Notes: generated from the sequence alone by a model not told the origin. DNA of 64,000 nt from Flavobacterium sp. (GCF_017985075.1 NZ_JAGNYF010000003.1:1-64000), one strand, 5' to 3'. Numbered from the stretch's first letter, positions 37,892-46,889 are shown. Translations and numbers: made by a program.

Positions 37892-38785
37892 TTACTTGTT
37901 TCTTGGGTGTGCATTGCTGTATACTTTTTTTAACTCTGACAAACTACTGTGCGTGTAAATCTGAGTAGATGACAAACTTGCGTGACCAAGCAACTCTTTA
38001 ACTGAATTTAAATCTGCACCGTTATTTAACAAATGTGTTGCAAACGAATGCCTAAGAACGTGGGGGCTTCTTTTTACCTTTTCAGATATAGTACTAAAGT
38101 AATCATTTATTAATCGATACACAAACGTTTCGCTTATTTTATTTCCTTTTTTAGATAAAATTAACTTTTCGGGAACACTTATATTATCGAGTTCTTTACG
38201 TTTTGTTAAATATAATTTTATTACATCAGTCGTGGATACTAATAAAGGTATAATTCTTTCCTTATTTCTTTTCCCTAACACCTTTATAGTATTGCCATAA
38301 AAATCTATTGCATTTGTTTCTAAATTAATTAATTCCGCTCTTCGCATTCCAGTTGCGTATAATAATTCTACAACCAATCTATTTCGTATACTATCAAAAT
38401 CGGTTTCTATAAAATGCAATTCAAATAAGGTATTAATTTCTTTTTCAGAAAAAGGAATCTGAACTTGTTTGGGTGTTTTTAACGATTTGTGTTTTACAAA
38501 AGGGTTAGTATCTATTTGCTTTGTTTTTAATAGAAACTTGTAAAACGATTTTAAGGAAGCCATTTTTCTATTAATTGAAGAAGCTGCGATTTTTGCATCC
38601 GACAATTCAACAATCCAACTACGAATTAAAGGATAATTCACTTCTTCTAATAAACTCGCATTGTGGTTTTTGTTTAGAAATAATTGAAATGATAAAATAT
38701 CTTTTTGATACGCATTCACAGTGAGCGGAGAATACTTTTTTTCCTTTTCAAGATATTCTAAATGAGATTGTAAATTATTGCGCAT
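37892..38785 (-). CDS. xerC: Tyrosine recombinase XerC/XerD family
   Basis: The 297-residue protein has an N-terminal SAM-like core-binding domain (about 1-90) and a catalytic domain with the complete tyrosine-recombinase set R148, K172, H242, R245, H268 and Y277 (TGMRRAEL, HVLRHSFATHLL, LGHASLSSTQIYTH). Its size and place between rpsU and hpf in a core operon fit a chromosomal Xer recombinase that resolves chromosome dimers at dif, rather than a phage integrase. Choosing XerC over XerD is from context and memory. Confidence 0.88.
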   Translation of the reverse strand: MRNNLQSHLEYLEKEKKYSPLTVNAYQKDILSFQLFLNKNHNASLLEEVNYPLIRSWIVELSDAKIAASSINRKMASLKSFYKFLLKTKQIDTNPFVKHKSLKTPKQVQIPFSEKEINTLFELHFIETDFDSIRNRLVVELLYATGMRRAELINLETNAIDFYGNTIKVLGKRNKERIIPLLVSTTDVIKLYLTKRKELDNISVPEKLILSKKGNKISETFVYRLINDYFSTISEKVKRSPHVLRHSFATHLLNNGADLNSVKELLGHASLSSTQIYTHSSLSELKKVYSNAHPRNK

Positions 38786-38832
38786 AAAAAAACCGTTAGA
38801 TACAAATTTATAATTTATAATCTAACGGTTAA
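38782..38832 (-). terminator. rpsU terminator
   Basis: AACCGTTAGAT (38791-38801) pairs with ATCTAACGGTT (38820-38830), an 11-bp perfect stem. On the minus strand it follows rpsU and ends in TTTTTTT. xerC starts within the T tract, so rpsU is mostly transcribed separately from xerC. Confidence 0.87.
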
Positions 38833-38856
38833 AGTATTTAATCAAAAAATGATGGA

Positions 38857-39051
38857 TTAACTTTCTAAGTTGTCTCTCATGTTTTGGATGTAAGCCGCTT
38901 TTTGAATTTTGATTCTGTTTGTCACAGAAGGCTTAATGAAAGCTTGACGTGCACGTAACTGACGAACAGTTCCTGTTTTATCAAATTTTCTTTTATAGCG
39001 CTTTAATGCTCTATCGATATTTTCTCCGTCTTTAATTGGTATAATTAACAT
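38857..39051 (-). CDS. rpsU: 30S ribosomal protein bS21
   Basis: bS21 sits near the 3' end of 16S rRNA on the small-subunit platform. The 64-residue protein is basic with the family pattern MLIIPIKDGENIDRALKRYK and RQAFIKPSVTNR. In Bacteroidota, bS21 with bS6 and bS18 is reported to sequester the anti-Shine-Dalgarno sequence. Here, unlike its neighbours, rpsU has a strong Shine-Dalgarno site, consistent with self-regulation. A -7 element and a terminator define a monocistronic unit. Confidence 0.96.
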   Translation of the reverse strand: MLIIPIKDGENIDRALKRYKRKFDKTGTVRQLRARQAFIKPSVTNRIKIQKAAYIQNMRDNLES

Positions 39052-39060
39052 AATATTGAC

Positions 39061-39067
39061 ACCTCCT
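39061..39067 (-). promoter_or_regulatory. Strong Shine-Dalgarno site AGGAGGT of rpsU
   Basis: On the minus strand GAGAGGAGGTG precedes the rpsU ATG, with 9 bases between AGGAGGT and the start. The other genes I inspected in this window (for example rplL and lysS) have A-rich leaders without such a site. It is probably the control point of bS21 autoregulation. Confidence 0.9.
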
Positions 39068-39080
39068 CTCGTTAAGTGTG

Positions 39081-39088
39081 CAAAAGTA
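39081..39088 (-). promoter_or_regulatory. rpsU promoter -7 element TACTTTTG
   Basis: TACTTTTG on the minus strand fits TAnnTTTG and would give a leader of about 25 bases holding the Shine-Dalgarno site. No clear -33 TTG is visible in the A+T-rich DNA upstream. Confidence 0.6.
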
Positions 39089-39139
39089 TATTTTTATTTT
39101 TAATAATGAATTATAAATTGTAAATTATTTTTAAAACAA

Positions 39140-40309
39140 CTATTTAACAGCTGGTTTATAATTTTGATTATCAATTATCATTTTTGATAAAATTTCTTTT
39201 AAAATTTCTGAAGTACCTCCGCCAATTGGACCTAAACGACTATCTCTTAACAGTCTTGCTAACGGATATTCTTCCATATAACCATAACCACCAAGCATTT
39301 GTAAGCAATCATATATAGCTAAATCAGCTACTTTTGTAGATTTCAATTTTGCCATTGTAGCTTCTTTTACAACGTATTCGCCTTTATTTAATCTGGCAAC
39401 CGCTGCGTAATTGAATATTTTACAGTGTTCTACTTCAGTAGCGTGTTCCACCATTGTATGGCGGAGTGCTTGAAATTTATTAATTTTACTACCAAATGCC
39501 TCTCGTTGCGACATATATTCTATAGTGTAATCGATAGCATATTCAGCTCTGGCGTGAGCATTGACAGCCATTATTAATCTTTCAAATGCAAAATGCTGCA
39601 TAATGTAAGGAAATCCTTTCCCTTCTTCACCCATTAAATTTTCTAAAGGAATCTCAACATTATCAAATGCAATTTCTGCAGTATCTGAAGCTCTCCAACC
39701 TAACTTATCTAATTTTGTTGCAGAAATTCCTTTAACGTTTGTGTCTACTAAAAAAATACTAATTCCTTTATTTCCAAGTTCTGGATTTGTTTTTGCAGCT
39801 ACTATATAATAATCGGCATACACGCCATTTGTAATAAATGTTTTCGAACCGTTAATAATGAATTTATCACCTTGTTTTACAGCCGTAGTTCGCATTCCTG
39901 CTACATCACTTCCACCAAAAGGTTCGGTTACGCAAAGTGCGCCGATTTTATCACCTAAGATACTTGGAGCTAAATAATTTTGTTTGATAGCCTCACTTCC
40001 TTCTGCGTTTAAATGCGTCATTGCTAAATAAGCGTGTGCCCACATAGCTGCAGCAAAACCAGAAGATTTAATTTTTTGAAGTTCTTCTAAAAACACAACC
40101 GTATAAAACAAATCTAAGTTTAATCCACCATAAGCTTCAGGATAATTAATTCCGAAAAAGCCCATTTCACCAAATTTTTTCCAAATAAAGCGTTCAATCG
40201 TGCCTGTTTTTTCCCATTTTTCAATATGAGGCACAACTTCTTTTTGTAAAAAATCTTGTAAACTTTTTCTAAATAATTCGTGCTCTTCTGTAAAATATAA
40301 TGAATTCAT
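39140..40309 (-). CDS. Acyl-CoA dehydrogenase (long-chain/isovaleryl-type active site)
   Basis: This FAD enzyme introduces a trans-2,3 double bond into acyl-CoA. The 389-residue protein has the family blocks LCVTEPFGGSDVAGM, FITNG and MLGGYGYMEEYPLARLLRD. The usual 'YEGT' catalytic Glu position reads GGGTSEI. The Glu instead appears on helix G (HARAEYAIDYT), as in long-chain and isovaleryl-CoA dehydrogenases. Substrate could be fatty or branched-chain acyl-CoA. A promoter lies in the 3' end of the upstream gene. Confidence 0.9.
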   Translation of the reverse strand: MNSLYFTEEHELFRKSLQDFLQKEVVPHIEKWEKTGTIERFIWKKFGEMGFFGINYPEAYGGLNLDLFYTVVFLEELQKIKSSGFAAAMWAHAYLAMTHLNAEGSEAIKQNYLAPSILGDKIGALCVTEPFGGSDVAGMRTTAVKQGDKFIINGSKTFITNGVYADYYIVAAKTNPELGNKGISIFLVDTNVKGISATKLDKLGWRASDTAEIAFDNVEIPLENLMGEEGKGFPYIMQHFAFERLIMAVNAHARAEYAIDYTIEYMSQREAFGSKINKFQALRHTMVEHATEVEHCKIFNYAAVARLNKGEYVVKEATMAKLKSTKVADLAIYDCLQMLGGYGYMEEYPLARLLRDSRLGPIGGGTSEILKEILSKMIIDNQNYKPAVK

Positions 40310-40332
40310 TACTGAAATTTTATTTGTTTGTT

Positions 40333-41211
40333 TTAGAATTCCAAATATAAGGCTATTATTTTTAATTTTTCAAGTGGAAATTGCTTAACATTTGTTAAAT
40401 CTTCACTGCTTTTAAAATCGCCATTCATACTTCTAAAAGTTACAATATTCTTAGCTATAGTGTAATTAAAGTAAGGAAATTGTTGTAGTTCTTTTATCGT
40501 AGAAGTGTTAATATTTATCTTTTTTAAGTTTTCTGAAGATCTAATTTGGAATTTTTTATTCAAATCCGCAATTGCTTCAGGCGAAATTCCCCAAATAAAA
40601 CCTAATTGATCCATGGAAGCAAAACTGCCGAATTTATCTCTTTCAGATATTATTTTAAGCGCTAATTTTTCTCCAATCATATACGCTTTTTCTAATTCAG
40701 CTTGATTGGCTTTATTTAAATCTTGTACTACAATTTTAGATTCTTTTTTATCAAATTTCTGATACGTATTTTCATGTTTCGACTGATAGTTTTTAGAAGT
40801 TTTATTGGTTACCCAATCTGGAAATTTAAAATATATTGCATACAGTTTCATCCATTCATTTGAAACACCTGTTAGTTTCTGAAATTCTGCACTTGAATTC
40901 ACATATTTATTTTGCTTTCTAAACTGATGCAATTTATCAATTTGCGCTTCTGACATTCCTAACTTATATCCTTTATAATCTGAAATAAAATTAGGGTTAA
41001 ATGGATAAATTTTATTTGAGTTTTCTTGAGCTGCTTCTTTTAAACTATCAATTTCATTTTGAGCTAAAAGCCAATTTTTCTCATCTGGAGTTAAATCCAA
41101 AGTAGTTGTATCCTTTTGGTTATTAAACCAATAAATAAATAGTTGTAACAACCCAATGCTACAAATCAAAATTGCAATTCCGAAATAATGTCCTTTAGAA
41201 AATCGTAACAT
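40333..41211 (-). CDS. Membrane-anchored helix-hairpin-helix (ComEA-like) protein
   Basis: The 292-residue protein has one N-terminal membrane segment (about residues 9-29). The rest is probably periplasmic and carries repeated helix-hairpin-helix motifs of ComEA type. One lies near residues 85-120 (KLGMSEAQIDKL), one near 175-230 (DLNKANQAELEK), and one at the C-terminus (ININTSTIKELQQFPYF). HhH motifs bind DNA non-specifically, so a role in DNA uptake or binding at the envelope is possible but unproven. It starts 9 bases after the PspC gene and appears cotranscribed with it. Confidence 0.85.
   Translation of the reverse strand: MLRFSKGHYFGIAILICSIGLLQLFIYWFNNQKDTTTLDLTPDEKNWLLAQNEIDSLKEAAQENSNKIYPFNPNFISDYKGYKLGMSEAQIDKLHQFRKQNKYVNSSAEFQKLTGVSNEWMKLYAIYFKFPDWVTNKTSKNYQSKHENTYQKFDKKESKIVVQDLNKANQAELEKAYMIGEKLALKIISERDKFGSFASMDQLGFIWGISPEAIADLNKKFQIRSSENLKKININTSTIKELQQFPYFNYTIAKNIVTFRSMNGDFKSSEDLTNVKQFPLEKLKIIALYLEF
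40342..40373 (-). promoter_or_regulatory. Acyl-CoA dehydrogenase promoter inside the HhH gene (TTG, N21, TATATTTG)
   Basis: On the minus strand TATATTTG (40349-40342) follows TTG (40373-40371) at 21 bases. It overlaps the last codons of the HhH gene and would drive the acyl-CoA dehydrogenase with a ~27-base leader. Confidence 0.65.
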
Positions 41212-41220
41212 AGCTTACTG

Positions 41221-41439
41221 TTATAAATCAAAAACTGAACTTCGTTTGGTGTAAATTAAATCTTTAAGTTTATATATAAAAGCTAAAGTTAAATAAAAGC
41301 CAAATCCTAAGCCTACTGTAATAAAAGATATATATACGAAAAACAAACGCACTTGAGTGGCACGCATCCCTAATCTGTCCGCTAAACGAGAAGCTACAAA
41401 AAATCCGTTTTTTTCGAAAAAATGAAGTAAGTTATACAT
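41221..41439 (-). CDS. PspC-domain small membrane protein
   Basis: The 72-residue protein matches the PspC domain: GFFVASRLADRLGMRATQVRLFFVY followed by a single membrane helix (about residues 32-58). In other bacteria PspC senses envelope stress; in Bacteroidota such short versions are of unknown role. It lies between the DUF2851 gene and the HhH gene on the same strand with short gaps, suggesting one operon. Confidence 0.85.
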   Translation of the reverse strand: MYNLLHFFEKNGFFVASRLADRLGMRATQVRLFFVYISFITVGLGFGFYLTLAFIYKLKDLIYTKRSSVFDL

Positions 41440-41472
41440 ATATATGAGTAAACATTTAAAGCATAAAGATAC

Positions 41473-42741
41473 TTAGTTTTTTAACAATTGCAAACCTACA
41501 GCGCAGTTAAGGCATTTATTTTTATTACAATATTCATTTTTAAGTTCTAATAATGATTGTGATTGAAATGCATTTACGGATTTTACATTATAAGCTGAGA
41601 ATTTCTCAAGAATAGCATTTTTTTCTGAAGGTATGGATTCTAAAAGTGAAATTAATTCTTCAATATTTAATTTTCCTTGATGTTTAGCATAACAAAACTT
41701 TATAGGAATTACAGTATTAATTAGTATCAAATCGATAAATGGAGTGGTTAAACCTTTACTTTTTGTTTTACTTGTTTTTGAAAAATTATAATGATTTTTC
41801 CAATATTCTGATGTTTCACTTTTTAATAACTGCTTAATTTGAGAATAGGAATTGGCTTGAATCAGTTGAGAAAACAGATTGTGATTATTCGCTATTAAAT
41901 TTGTAAATTGTGACAAACGTATTGTTGGAAAATTGTCAGGACGTAATTTAAAAAATTGTGGATGCAAACCATATTCTGACTCTAAGTTGTATTTTATTTT
42001 GAGATAGCTCCAATGCGATGCTAATTTTGTGTGATATTCATCTTCAATAGGCTCATTTAATAAATTTAATTTACCAAAAAATAAGGCTTCCAAATTTTCA
42101 ACATCAAAACTTTCTCTTCTAACTATCGAAAAAGGAATAGATTGAGCCAATTGCAAAAAGCACTCACCATTTGTATTCAGACCAAAATTTTTAGATAACA
42201 TTTCGAAAAAAACGGCTTCCCAATTCGTATTTGTTTCTACTAATCGATTATCTATGATTTCAGATTTTCTTTCTAATCTATTTAAAAACAAACTTTCTAA
42301 CCAATTTTCCCAAATAAAATTATCAATTTTTCCGATTTGATTTTCGCAATTTATCCAAGATTTAGAAGTTATTAATGATTTATATTTGTTTATTTCAGAA
42401 AGCGATACATACTTTTTTAATTCTAAAGTTGGTATTTCAGAATTGTCTTTTCTGAAAATTGGCGTATCATTTTCCCAGACTACGTGAAGAATTACGTTGT
42501 CATAATTGGCATCTTTCTCGTGATTGTGTAAATACCAATCGGAAGACTTCACATGAATTTCAATATTCCCTGCCCATTTTTGCTGATTGATAGAAATTTG
42601 CGCATTAAAAATATCAGGGCCCGCATTTTGTAAATACTGTCCAAAATAATTGATTTCTAACTTTTCGTTAAGATGTGTTTTGAGTTGGGTAAATGGTAGT
42701 TTCTTATTTACCCATAAATAATGGAGAAATTCTTCTTGCAT
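41473..42741 (-). CDS. DUF2851 family protein
   Basis: The 422-residue protein has the DUF2851 pattern: GPDIFNAQISINQQKWAGNIEIHVKSSDWYLHNHEKDANYDNVILHVVWEND in shortened form begins at about residue 40. That block (GNIEIHVKSSDW, then NVILHVVWE) resembles a PD-(D/E)XK nuclease-like core by eye, which is inference. A C-terminal CNKNKCLNC cluster could bind a metal. No signal peptide is seen. A -7 element (42776-42783) precedes it, and PspC and HhH genes follow. Confidence 0.85.
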   Translation of the reverse strand: MQEEFLHYLWVNKKLPFTQLKTHLNEKLEINYFGQYLQNAGPDIFNAQISINQQKWAGNIEIHVKSSDWYLHNHEKDANYDNVILHVVWENDTPIFRKDNSEIPTLELKKYVSLSEINKYKSLITSKSWINCENQIGKIDNFIWENWLESLFLNRLERKSEIIDNRLVETNTNWEAVFFEMLSKNFGLNTNGECFLQLAQSIPFSIVRRESFDVENLEALFFGKLNLLNEPIEDEYHTKLASHWSYLKIKYNLESEYGLHPQFFKLRPDNFPTIRLSQFTNLIANNHNLFSQLIQANSYSQIKQLLKSETSEYWKNHYNFSKTSKTKSKGLTTPFIDLILINTVIPIKFCYAKHQGKLNIEELISLLESIPSEKNAILEKFSAYNVKSVNAFQSQSLLELKNEYCNKNKCLNCAVGLQLLKN

Positions 42742-42775
42742 GGCGTGTACTTTTTAATTTGGCTTATATATAAAA

Positions 42776-42783
42776 CAAATATA
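42776..42783 (-). promoter_or_regulatory. -7 element TATATTTG upstream of the DUF2851 gene
   Basis: TATATTTG on the minus strand lies ~35 bases before the ATG at 42741. No -33 TTG is seen at the right distance. Confidence 0.45.
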
Positions 42784-42802
42784 AAAATAATTCAAGAAAA
42801 AA

Positions 42803-43462
42803 TTACTCTTCAATAATTTTTTTTAAAAATTTAATATTGAATGTTTTATTAATGTTTGTATTTATATTGTATGTTTTGAAACAATTTATAAACAAATCAA
42901 TTTGTTGGTTCTTTTGTTCGCTTAAAATCAATTTTTTATAATCATTAAGTATCAATTCTAATGGAAATCTTAAAATGCCTATATTTGGCGAAAGATTATT
43001 ATCATAAACATTAGCAATAATTTGATTATTTGAATCTTTAACTTCTACTTCTGTTATTCCAATTTTTATATAATTATAATGAGGTATAAAAGTTACATTT
43101 ACAGGGTTTTCATTTTTTTCTGTTGAAAGATAACTTATTTTTAGGCTATCTATTATTGATTTTGATTCTACAAAAGTTAACTTAATTGAATCATTCTCTA
43201 TTTTATATTTTCCAGAACCCGAAATATCAACCAGAAAACCTCTACCACAATCAATATTATTATTCTTTTTTTTATACTTTTTCTGATATAAATAAGGCGA
43301 TTCATTAACATAAGAAATAAATCCAAAAGAATTGTTTGCCATTATAACAATGTATTCTTTTTCATTTTCTGACAAATAGGTCCCCAAAGGCAATTCAACT
43401 TGTGAAAAAGATTGATTAACAATAAGAAAAATCAATATGTTAATTATTTTTTTTAGGTTCAT
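42803..43462 (-). CDS. Secreted protein of unknown function (219 aa)
   Basis: I do not recognise a family. The first ~20 residues are a signal peptide ending NQSFSQ. The body is rich in Lys, Asn, Ile and Tyr, with short beta-strand patterns and only two cysteines apparent (near residues 73 and 193). The gene is more A+T-rich than its neighbours. A -7 element TATATTTG (43494-43487) supports its own promoter, just after the terminator of the PLP/CBS gene. It resembles the secreted unknown at 2564-3289 only in composition. Confidence 0.6.
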   Translation of the reverse strand: MNLKKIINILIFLIVNQSFSQVELPLGTYLSENEKEYIVIMANNSFGFISYVNESPYLYQKKYKKKNNNIDCGRGFLVDISGSGKYKIENDSIKLTFVESKSIIDSLKISYLSTEKNENPVNVTFIPHYNYIKIGITEVEVKDSNNQIIANVYDNNLSPNIGILRFPLELILNDYKKLILSEQKNQQIDLFINCFKTYNINTNINKTFNIKFLKKIIEE

Positions 43463-43486
43463 AATTTAATCAACTTAAGTAAAACC

Positions 43487-43526
43487 AAATATAAAAAAAA
43501 CGGATAACATTTTGCTATCCGTTTTA
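43487..43526 (-). terminator. Terminator of the PLP/CBS gene with an overlapping promoter element
   Basis: AAAACGGATA (43497-43506) pairs with TATCCGTTTT (43516-43525). On the minus strand the stem follows the PLP/CBS-domain gene and runs into a T tract. The T tract continues into TATATTTG (43494-43487), the -7 element of the next gene. Confidence 0.85.
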
Positions 43527-43546
43527 AAAATATTTATTTAGATTTT

Positions 43547-44908
43547 CTATTTAATAGAACTAATAATATCGTGTTTGGTTATAATATGATGTTTTCCGTT
43601 TCCTAAATCTACTAAAACCGCTTGATTGTCTTTATTTATTAATTTAGACACTTCATCTATAGAAGCCGATGCCAATACAACCGGAAAAGGTTTACCCATT
43701 ACTTCTTTAATAGGCAAATCAGCTATGTCTTTGTTTTCAAAATAACTTCTAAACAAATCTGATTCATCTAAACTTCCTACAAAACCAGTCGTATCAATTA
43801 CAGGAATTTGAGAAATTTTGTATTTTTTTAATCTTTCAATAGCGTGAGAAACCAATTCTTCTGTTCTAACAATAATTAAAGGTTTGTCTTTATGATCCTT
43901 GATTAAATCTTCTGCTTTGGTAATATTTTCCTCTAAAAATCCTCGTTCACGCATCCATTCATCGTTATACATTTTTCCAACATATCGACTTCCAGAATCG
44001 TGAAATAAAACAACAACAACGTCTTCTGGCTTAAAATGTTCTTTCAATTGCAAAACACCTTTTATAGCGGCACCAGCAGAGTTTCCACAAAAGATTCCTT
44101 CTTCTAAAGCTAATTTACGAGTATAAACTGCAGCATCTTTATCCGTAACTTTTGTAAATCCGTCTATTAAAGAAAAATCAACATTTAATGGTAAGATATC
44201 TTCACCAATTCCTTCAGTTATATACGAATAAATTTCGTTTTCATCAAAAATACCTGTTTCGTGGTATTTTTTAAATACAGATCCATATGTATCAATTCCC
44301 CAAATTTTTATATTCGGATTTTGTTCTTTTAGATATTTAGCCACTCCAGAAATCGTTCCGCCAGTTCCTACTCCAACCACAAAATGCGTAATCTTACCTT
44401 CTGTTTGTTTCCAAATTTCTGGACCCGTTTGCTCATAATGCGCAGTTGCATTACTTGGATTATCGTATTGATTTACATACCAAGAATTTGGAATTTCATC
44501 CCCTAATCGTTTTGAAACGGAATAATATGAACGTGGATCTGTAGGTTCTACATCTGTAGGACACACGATAACTTTCGCGCCTACTGCACGTAAAATATCT
44601 GACTTCTCTTTTGACTGCTTGTCCGAGATTACAAAAATACATTTATACCCTTTAACAATAGCTGCTAAAGCCAAACCCATTCCTGTATTTCCTGAAGTTC
44701 CTTCAATGATTGTTCCGCCTGGTTTTAATCGGCCATCTGCTTCAGCATCTTCCACCATTTTTAACGCCATTCTGTCTTTAACAGAATTTCCTGGGTTAAA
44801 TGTTTCCAACTTCCCAAGAACCAAACAAGGCAATTCAGCTGTAATTTTATTAATTTTTACAATTGGCGTATTACCAATAGTTTCTAATATATTTTTAGCG
44901 TATTTCAT
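43547..44908 (-). CDS. PLP-dependent cystathionine beta-synthase-like enzyme with two CBS domains
   Basis: From ATG 44908 the protein has 453 residues. The catalytic part (about 1-320) is a fold type II PLP enzyme with the Schiff-base lysine in NPGNSVKDR (Lys44), the substrate loop EGTSGNTGMG and the phosphate loop GVGTGGTISG. The C-terminal ~125 residues form a CBS (Bateman) pair. This architecture is that of cystathionine beta-synthase, which condenses serine and homocysteine, but cysteine synthase activity is possible. A start at 44929 lies in the promoter -7 element and is rejected. Transcription appears monocistronic. Confidence 0.9.
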   Translation of the reverse strand: MKYAKNILETIGNTPIVKINKITAELPCLVLGKLETFNPGNSVKDRMALKMVEDAEADGRLKPGGTIIEGTSGNTGMGLALAAIVKGYKCIFVISDKQSKEKSDILRAVGAKVIVCPTDVEPTDPRSYYSVSKRLGDEIPNSWYVNQYDNPSNATAHYEQTGPEIWKQTEGKITHFVVGVGTGGTISGVAKYLKEQNPNIKIWGIDTYGSVFKKYHETGIFDENEIYSYITEGIGEDILPLNVDFSLIDGFTKVTDKDAAVYTRKLALEEGIFCGNSAGAAIKGVLQLKEHFKPEDVVVVLFHDSGSRYVGKMYNDEWMRERGFLEENITKAEDLIKDHKDKPLIIVRTEELVSHAIERLKKYKISQIPVIDTTGFVGSLDESDLFRSYFENKDIADLPIKEVMGKPFPVVLASASIDEVSKLINKDNQAVLVDLGNGKHHIITKHDIISSIK

Positions 44909-44926
44909 ATTATTATTTTGTGATGA

Positions 44927-44957
44927 CAAAGTTACATGTTCTTGTATGATTTACAAA
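44927..44957 (-). promoter_or_regulatory. PLP/CBS gene promoter (TTTG, N19, TAACTTTG)
   Basis: On the minus strand TAACTTTG (44934-44927) follows TTTG (44957-44954) at exactly 19 bases, a full match to the Bacteroidota consensus. It fixes ATG 44908 as the start. Confidence 0.82.
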
Positions 44958-44984
44958 AAATAACTTCAATTGGTCGATTTTGTA

Positions 44985-46853
44985 CTATTTAAAGAAATTC
45001 CATTCTAATCCGAAACGAATGTGAAAGTCTCTAAATGGAGAATTTGGCGTGTTAAAATAATCTACTTTATTAGTAAACAAAGCATTAAAATGTTCTGCTT
45101 TTAGGTAAATTCTGCATTGTTGCACACGAGCATTTACAAAGAAATCTAAAACAGGAAATCCTCCAACTTTTGATTGATCCTGAACATAAAATTCTCCTAA
45201 GACACCAATATAATCATCTGCATAATACTTACTAAAATAGTTTATCGTAACACCCGTTTGCAACAACATGGCTTTCTTAAATACCGATTTGGTGTAATAC
45301 AAAGTGTTTCGTAAAACAATATTTGGTAAATTTAAAATTTTTGCATCTTGCTGTACTTCTTGAAGTTTTACTCTGTTATCTAATGCCCAATTTCTGAATT
45401 TAATTTCCTTAGCGATTTCAGCGCTAACATATTGAATAGATTTATTGTATTGAAATGGTTTTACAACCAAGCTATCCAATCGTTGTGTTGTATTATAAAA
45501 ATACAAATGATCATTAATATTAGATATTTGAATTGTAGCATCTACCCATTTATTTTTTGTTTCTACTTTAATAGAACTAATTTTTTCGTTTTTAAAAGGC
45601 GAATTCCAATTATAATTATCATAATCACTTTTATGAAAAACAAAAATATTATCTGGAATTTTGCTAACTTGTTGAGCTGATATTTTTACAAAATTATCAT
45701 TAGAAAATGTATACTTGGCAAAAGCTTCAAAATTTGAAGAAGGTTGTTTTGAAATCGCGTTTTGTAATACAATATTGAAATTCCACTTATTTCTATCAAA
45801 TTCATATTGACCGCCTACTGAAGTTACGCGATTGTGTAAGTTGTATTTGTCATTTGCATTGAATGCTATATTTTGTGGTATAACATAAAATTGATTATAT
45901 GAATAATTATCTATAAAAAAATTAAGTTCCCCTAATGTTTTTGTTTTAAAACTAACGCCAACCTTATTGTAAAAAACATCATAACGAGTTTTATTATTAA
46001 TAGAAGTTGTGTTGGAAATTCCTAAACGATCACTTTTAGTGGCTTGTATATATTCGTAAAACTTATTTTCATAATACGTTTGATGTTTTATTACCAAAGA
46101 ATTACCGGTTGAAAATTGATACGATTGATCTAAAAAATAGCGGTTTCCTTTTAATTTGGAAGAAGCATCATTAAAATAAACATCTACACGTTCTCGTTGA
46201 CTGAAAGATGGGTTTGTTCCATCTAATTGTTCCAACGTTTTTATACCACCATTTTCTTGATTAAAAATATCTTGACCGATGAAATTAGCTTTTAAAAAAT
46301 ATTTTTTATTTAGGGAATGATAATTAGTTATAAATCTAAAATGCCCAGAACTAGTCAAATTATTAAAATAATCCCCAACAGAACGAATTGATTTATAAGC
46401 AATCGTAAAATTTAAATTTGGTTTTGTATTTACTGATAGTAATGCATCTAAACTTTGCCCTTGACGCATAACGGTTTTGAAATAGATATCCGTTAAAGGA
46501 GTTGGCACCGAATAATAATAAATATCATTTGTATTTAAATAAGAAACGTGTTTCGCATTAAATCCAAATTGAGGCAAAACCGATTTGGATTTTCTAGAAT
46601 AATCCAATTGATTATAAAGGTAGCCTTCATTTGAAAAGGAGAATAAACCAAAATTATCTTTTCTTAAATAATTGTATTTATATTCATCTTGAATAGTTAA
46701 AGACGTATCAATATAAACAGTATCTTTTAGAGTGTTGAAGGTTTTATAGAGTTTAATATCTGCTTTTAATTCTACAACTTTAGTAGTATCTGGTTCTTGC
46801 GAATACAAAGAAAACGAAAAAGCAAAAAACAATATAATAAGTAGGGTTCTCAT
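44985..46853 (-). CDS. Putative outer-membrane beta-barrel porin (Porin_10-like)
   Basis: The 622-residue protein has a signal peptide (about 1-18, ending LYSQ) and is dominated by alternating strands rich in Tyr, Phe and Asn. It ends in an aromatic residue near the C-terminus (LEWNFFK), as outer-membrane barrels do. The pattern fits the 'putative porin' family of Bacteroidota (Porin_10). Substrate is unknown. A -7 element TACATTTG (46878-46871) lies just upstream. It follows the SusD gene and its terminator, so it is likely a separate unit. Confidence 0.85.
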   Translation of the reverse strand: MRTLLIILFFAFSFSLYSQEPDTTKVVELKADIKLYKTFNTLKDTVYIDTSLTIQDEYKYNYLRKDNFGLFSFSNEGYLYNQLDYSRKSKSVLPQFGFNAKHVSYLNTNDIYYYSVPTPLTDIYFKTVMRQGQSLDALLSVNTKPNLNFTIAYKSIRSVGDYFNNLTSSGHFRFITNYHSLNKKYFLKANFIGQDIFNQENGGIKTLEQLDGTNPSFSQRERVDVYFNDASSKLKGNRYFLDQSYQFSTGNSLVIKHQTYYENKFYEYIQATKSDRLGISNTTSINNKTRYDVFYNKVGVSFKTKTLGELNFFIDNYSYNQFYVIPQNIAFNANDKYNLHNRVTSVGGQYEFDRNKWNFNIVLQNAISKQPSSNFEAFAKYTFSNDNFVKISAQQVSKIPDNIFVFHKSDYDNYNWNSPFKNEKISSIKVETKNKWVDATIQISNINDHLYFYNTTQRLDSLVVKPFQYNKSIQYVSAEIAKEIKFRNWALDNRVKLQEVQQDAKILNLPNIVLRNTLYYTKSVFKKAMLLQTGVTINYFSKYYADDYIGVLGEFYVQDQSKVGGFPVLDFFVNARVQQCRIYLKAEHFNALFTNKVDYFNTPNSPFRDFHIRFGLEWNFFK

Positions 46854-46870
46854 TTTTACAATTTAAAGGG

Positions 46871-46878
46871 CAAATGTA
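46871..46878 (-). promoter_or_regulatory. -7 element TACATTTG of the porin gene
   Basis: TACATTTG on the minus strand lies 17 bases before ATG 46853 and downstream of the SusD terminator. The -33 position lies in the terminator T tract and shows no TTG. Confidence 0.5.
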
Positions 46879-46889
46879 CTGAGAATTTG

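Noticed and set aside
37892-38785. Phage or island integrase with att site near the tRNA cluster
   Set aside because: The recombinase sits between rpsU and hpf in a core operon, with no mobile genes or tRNA-end duplication seen; a chromosomal Xer role is more likely.
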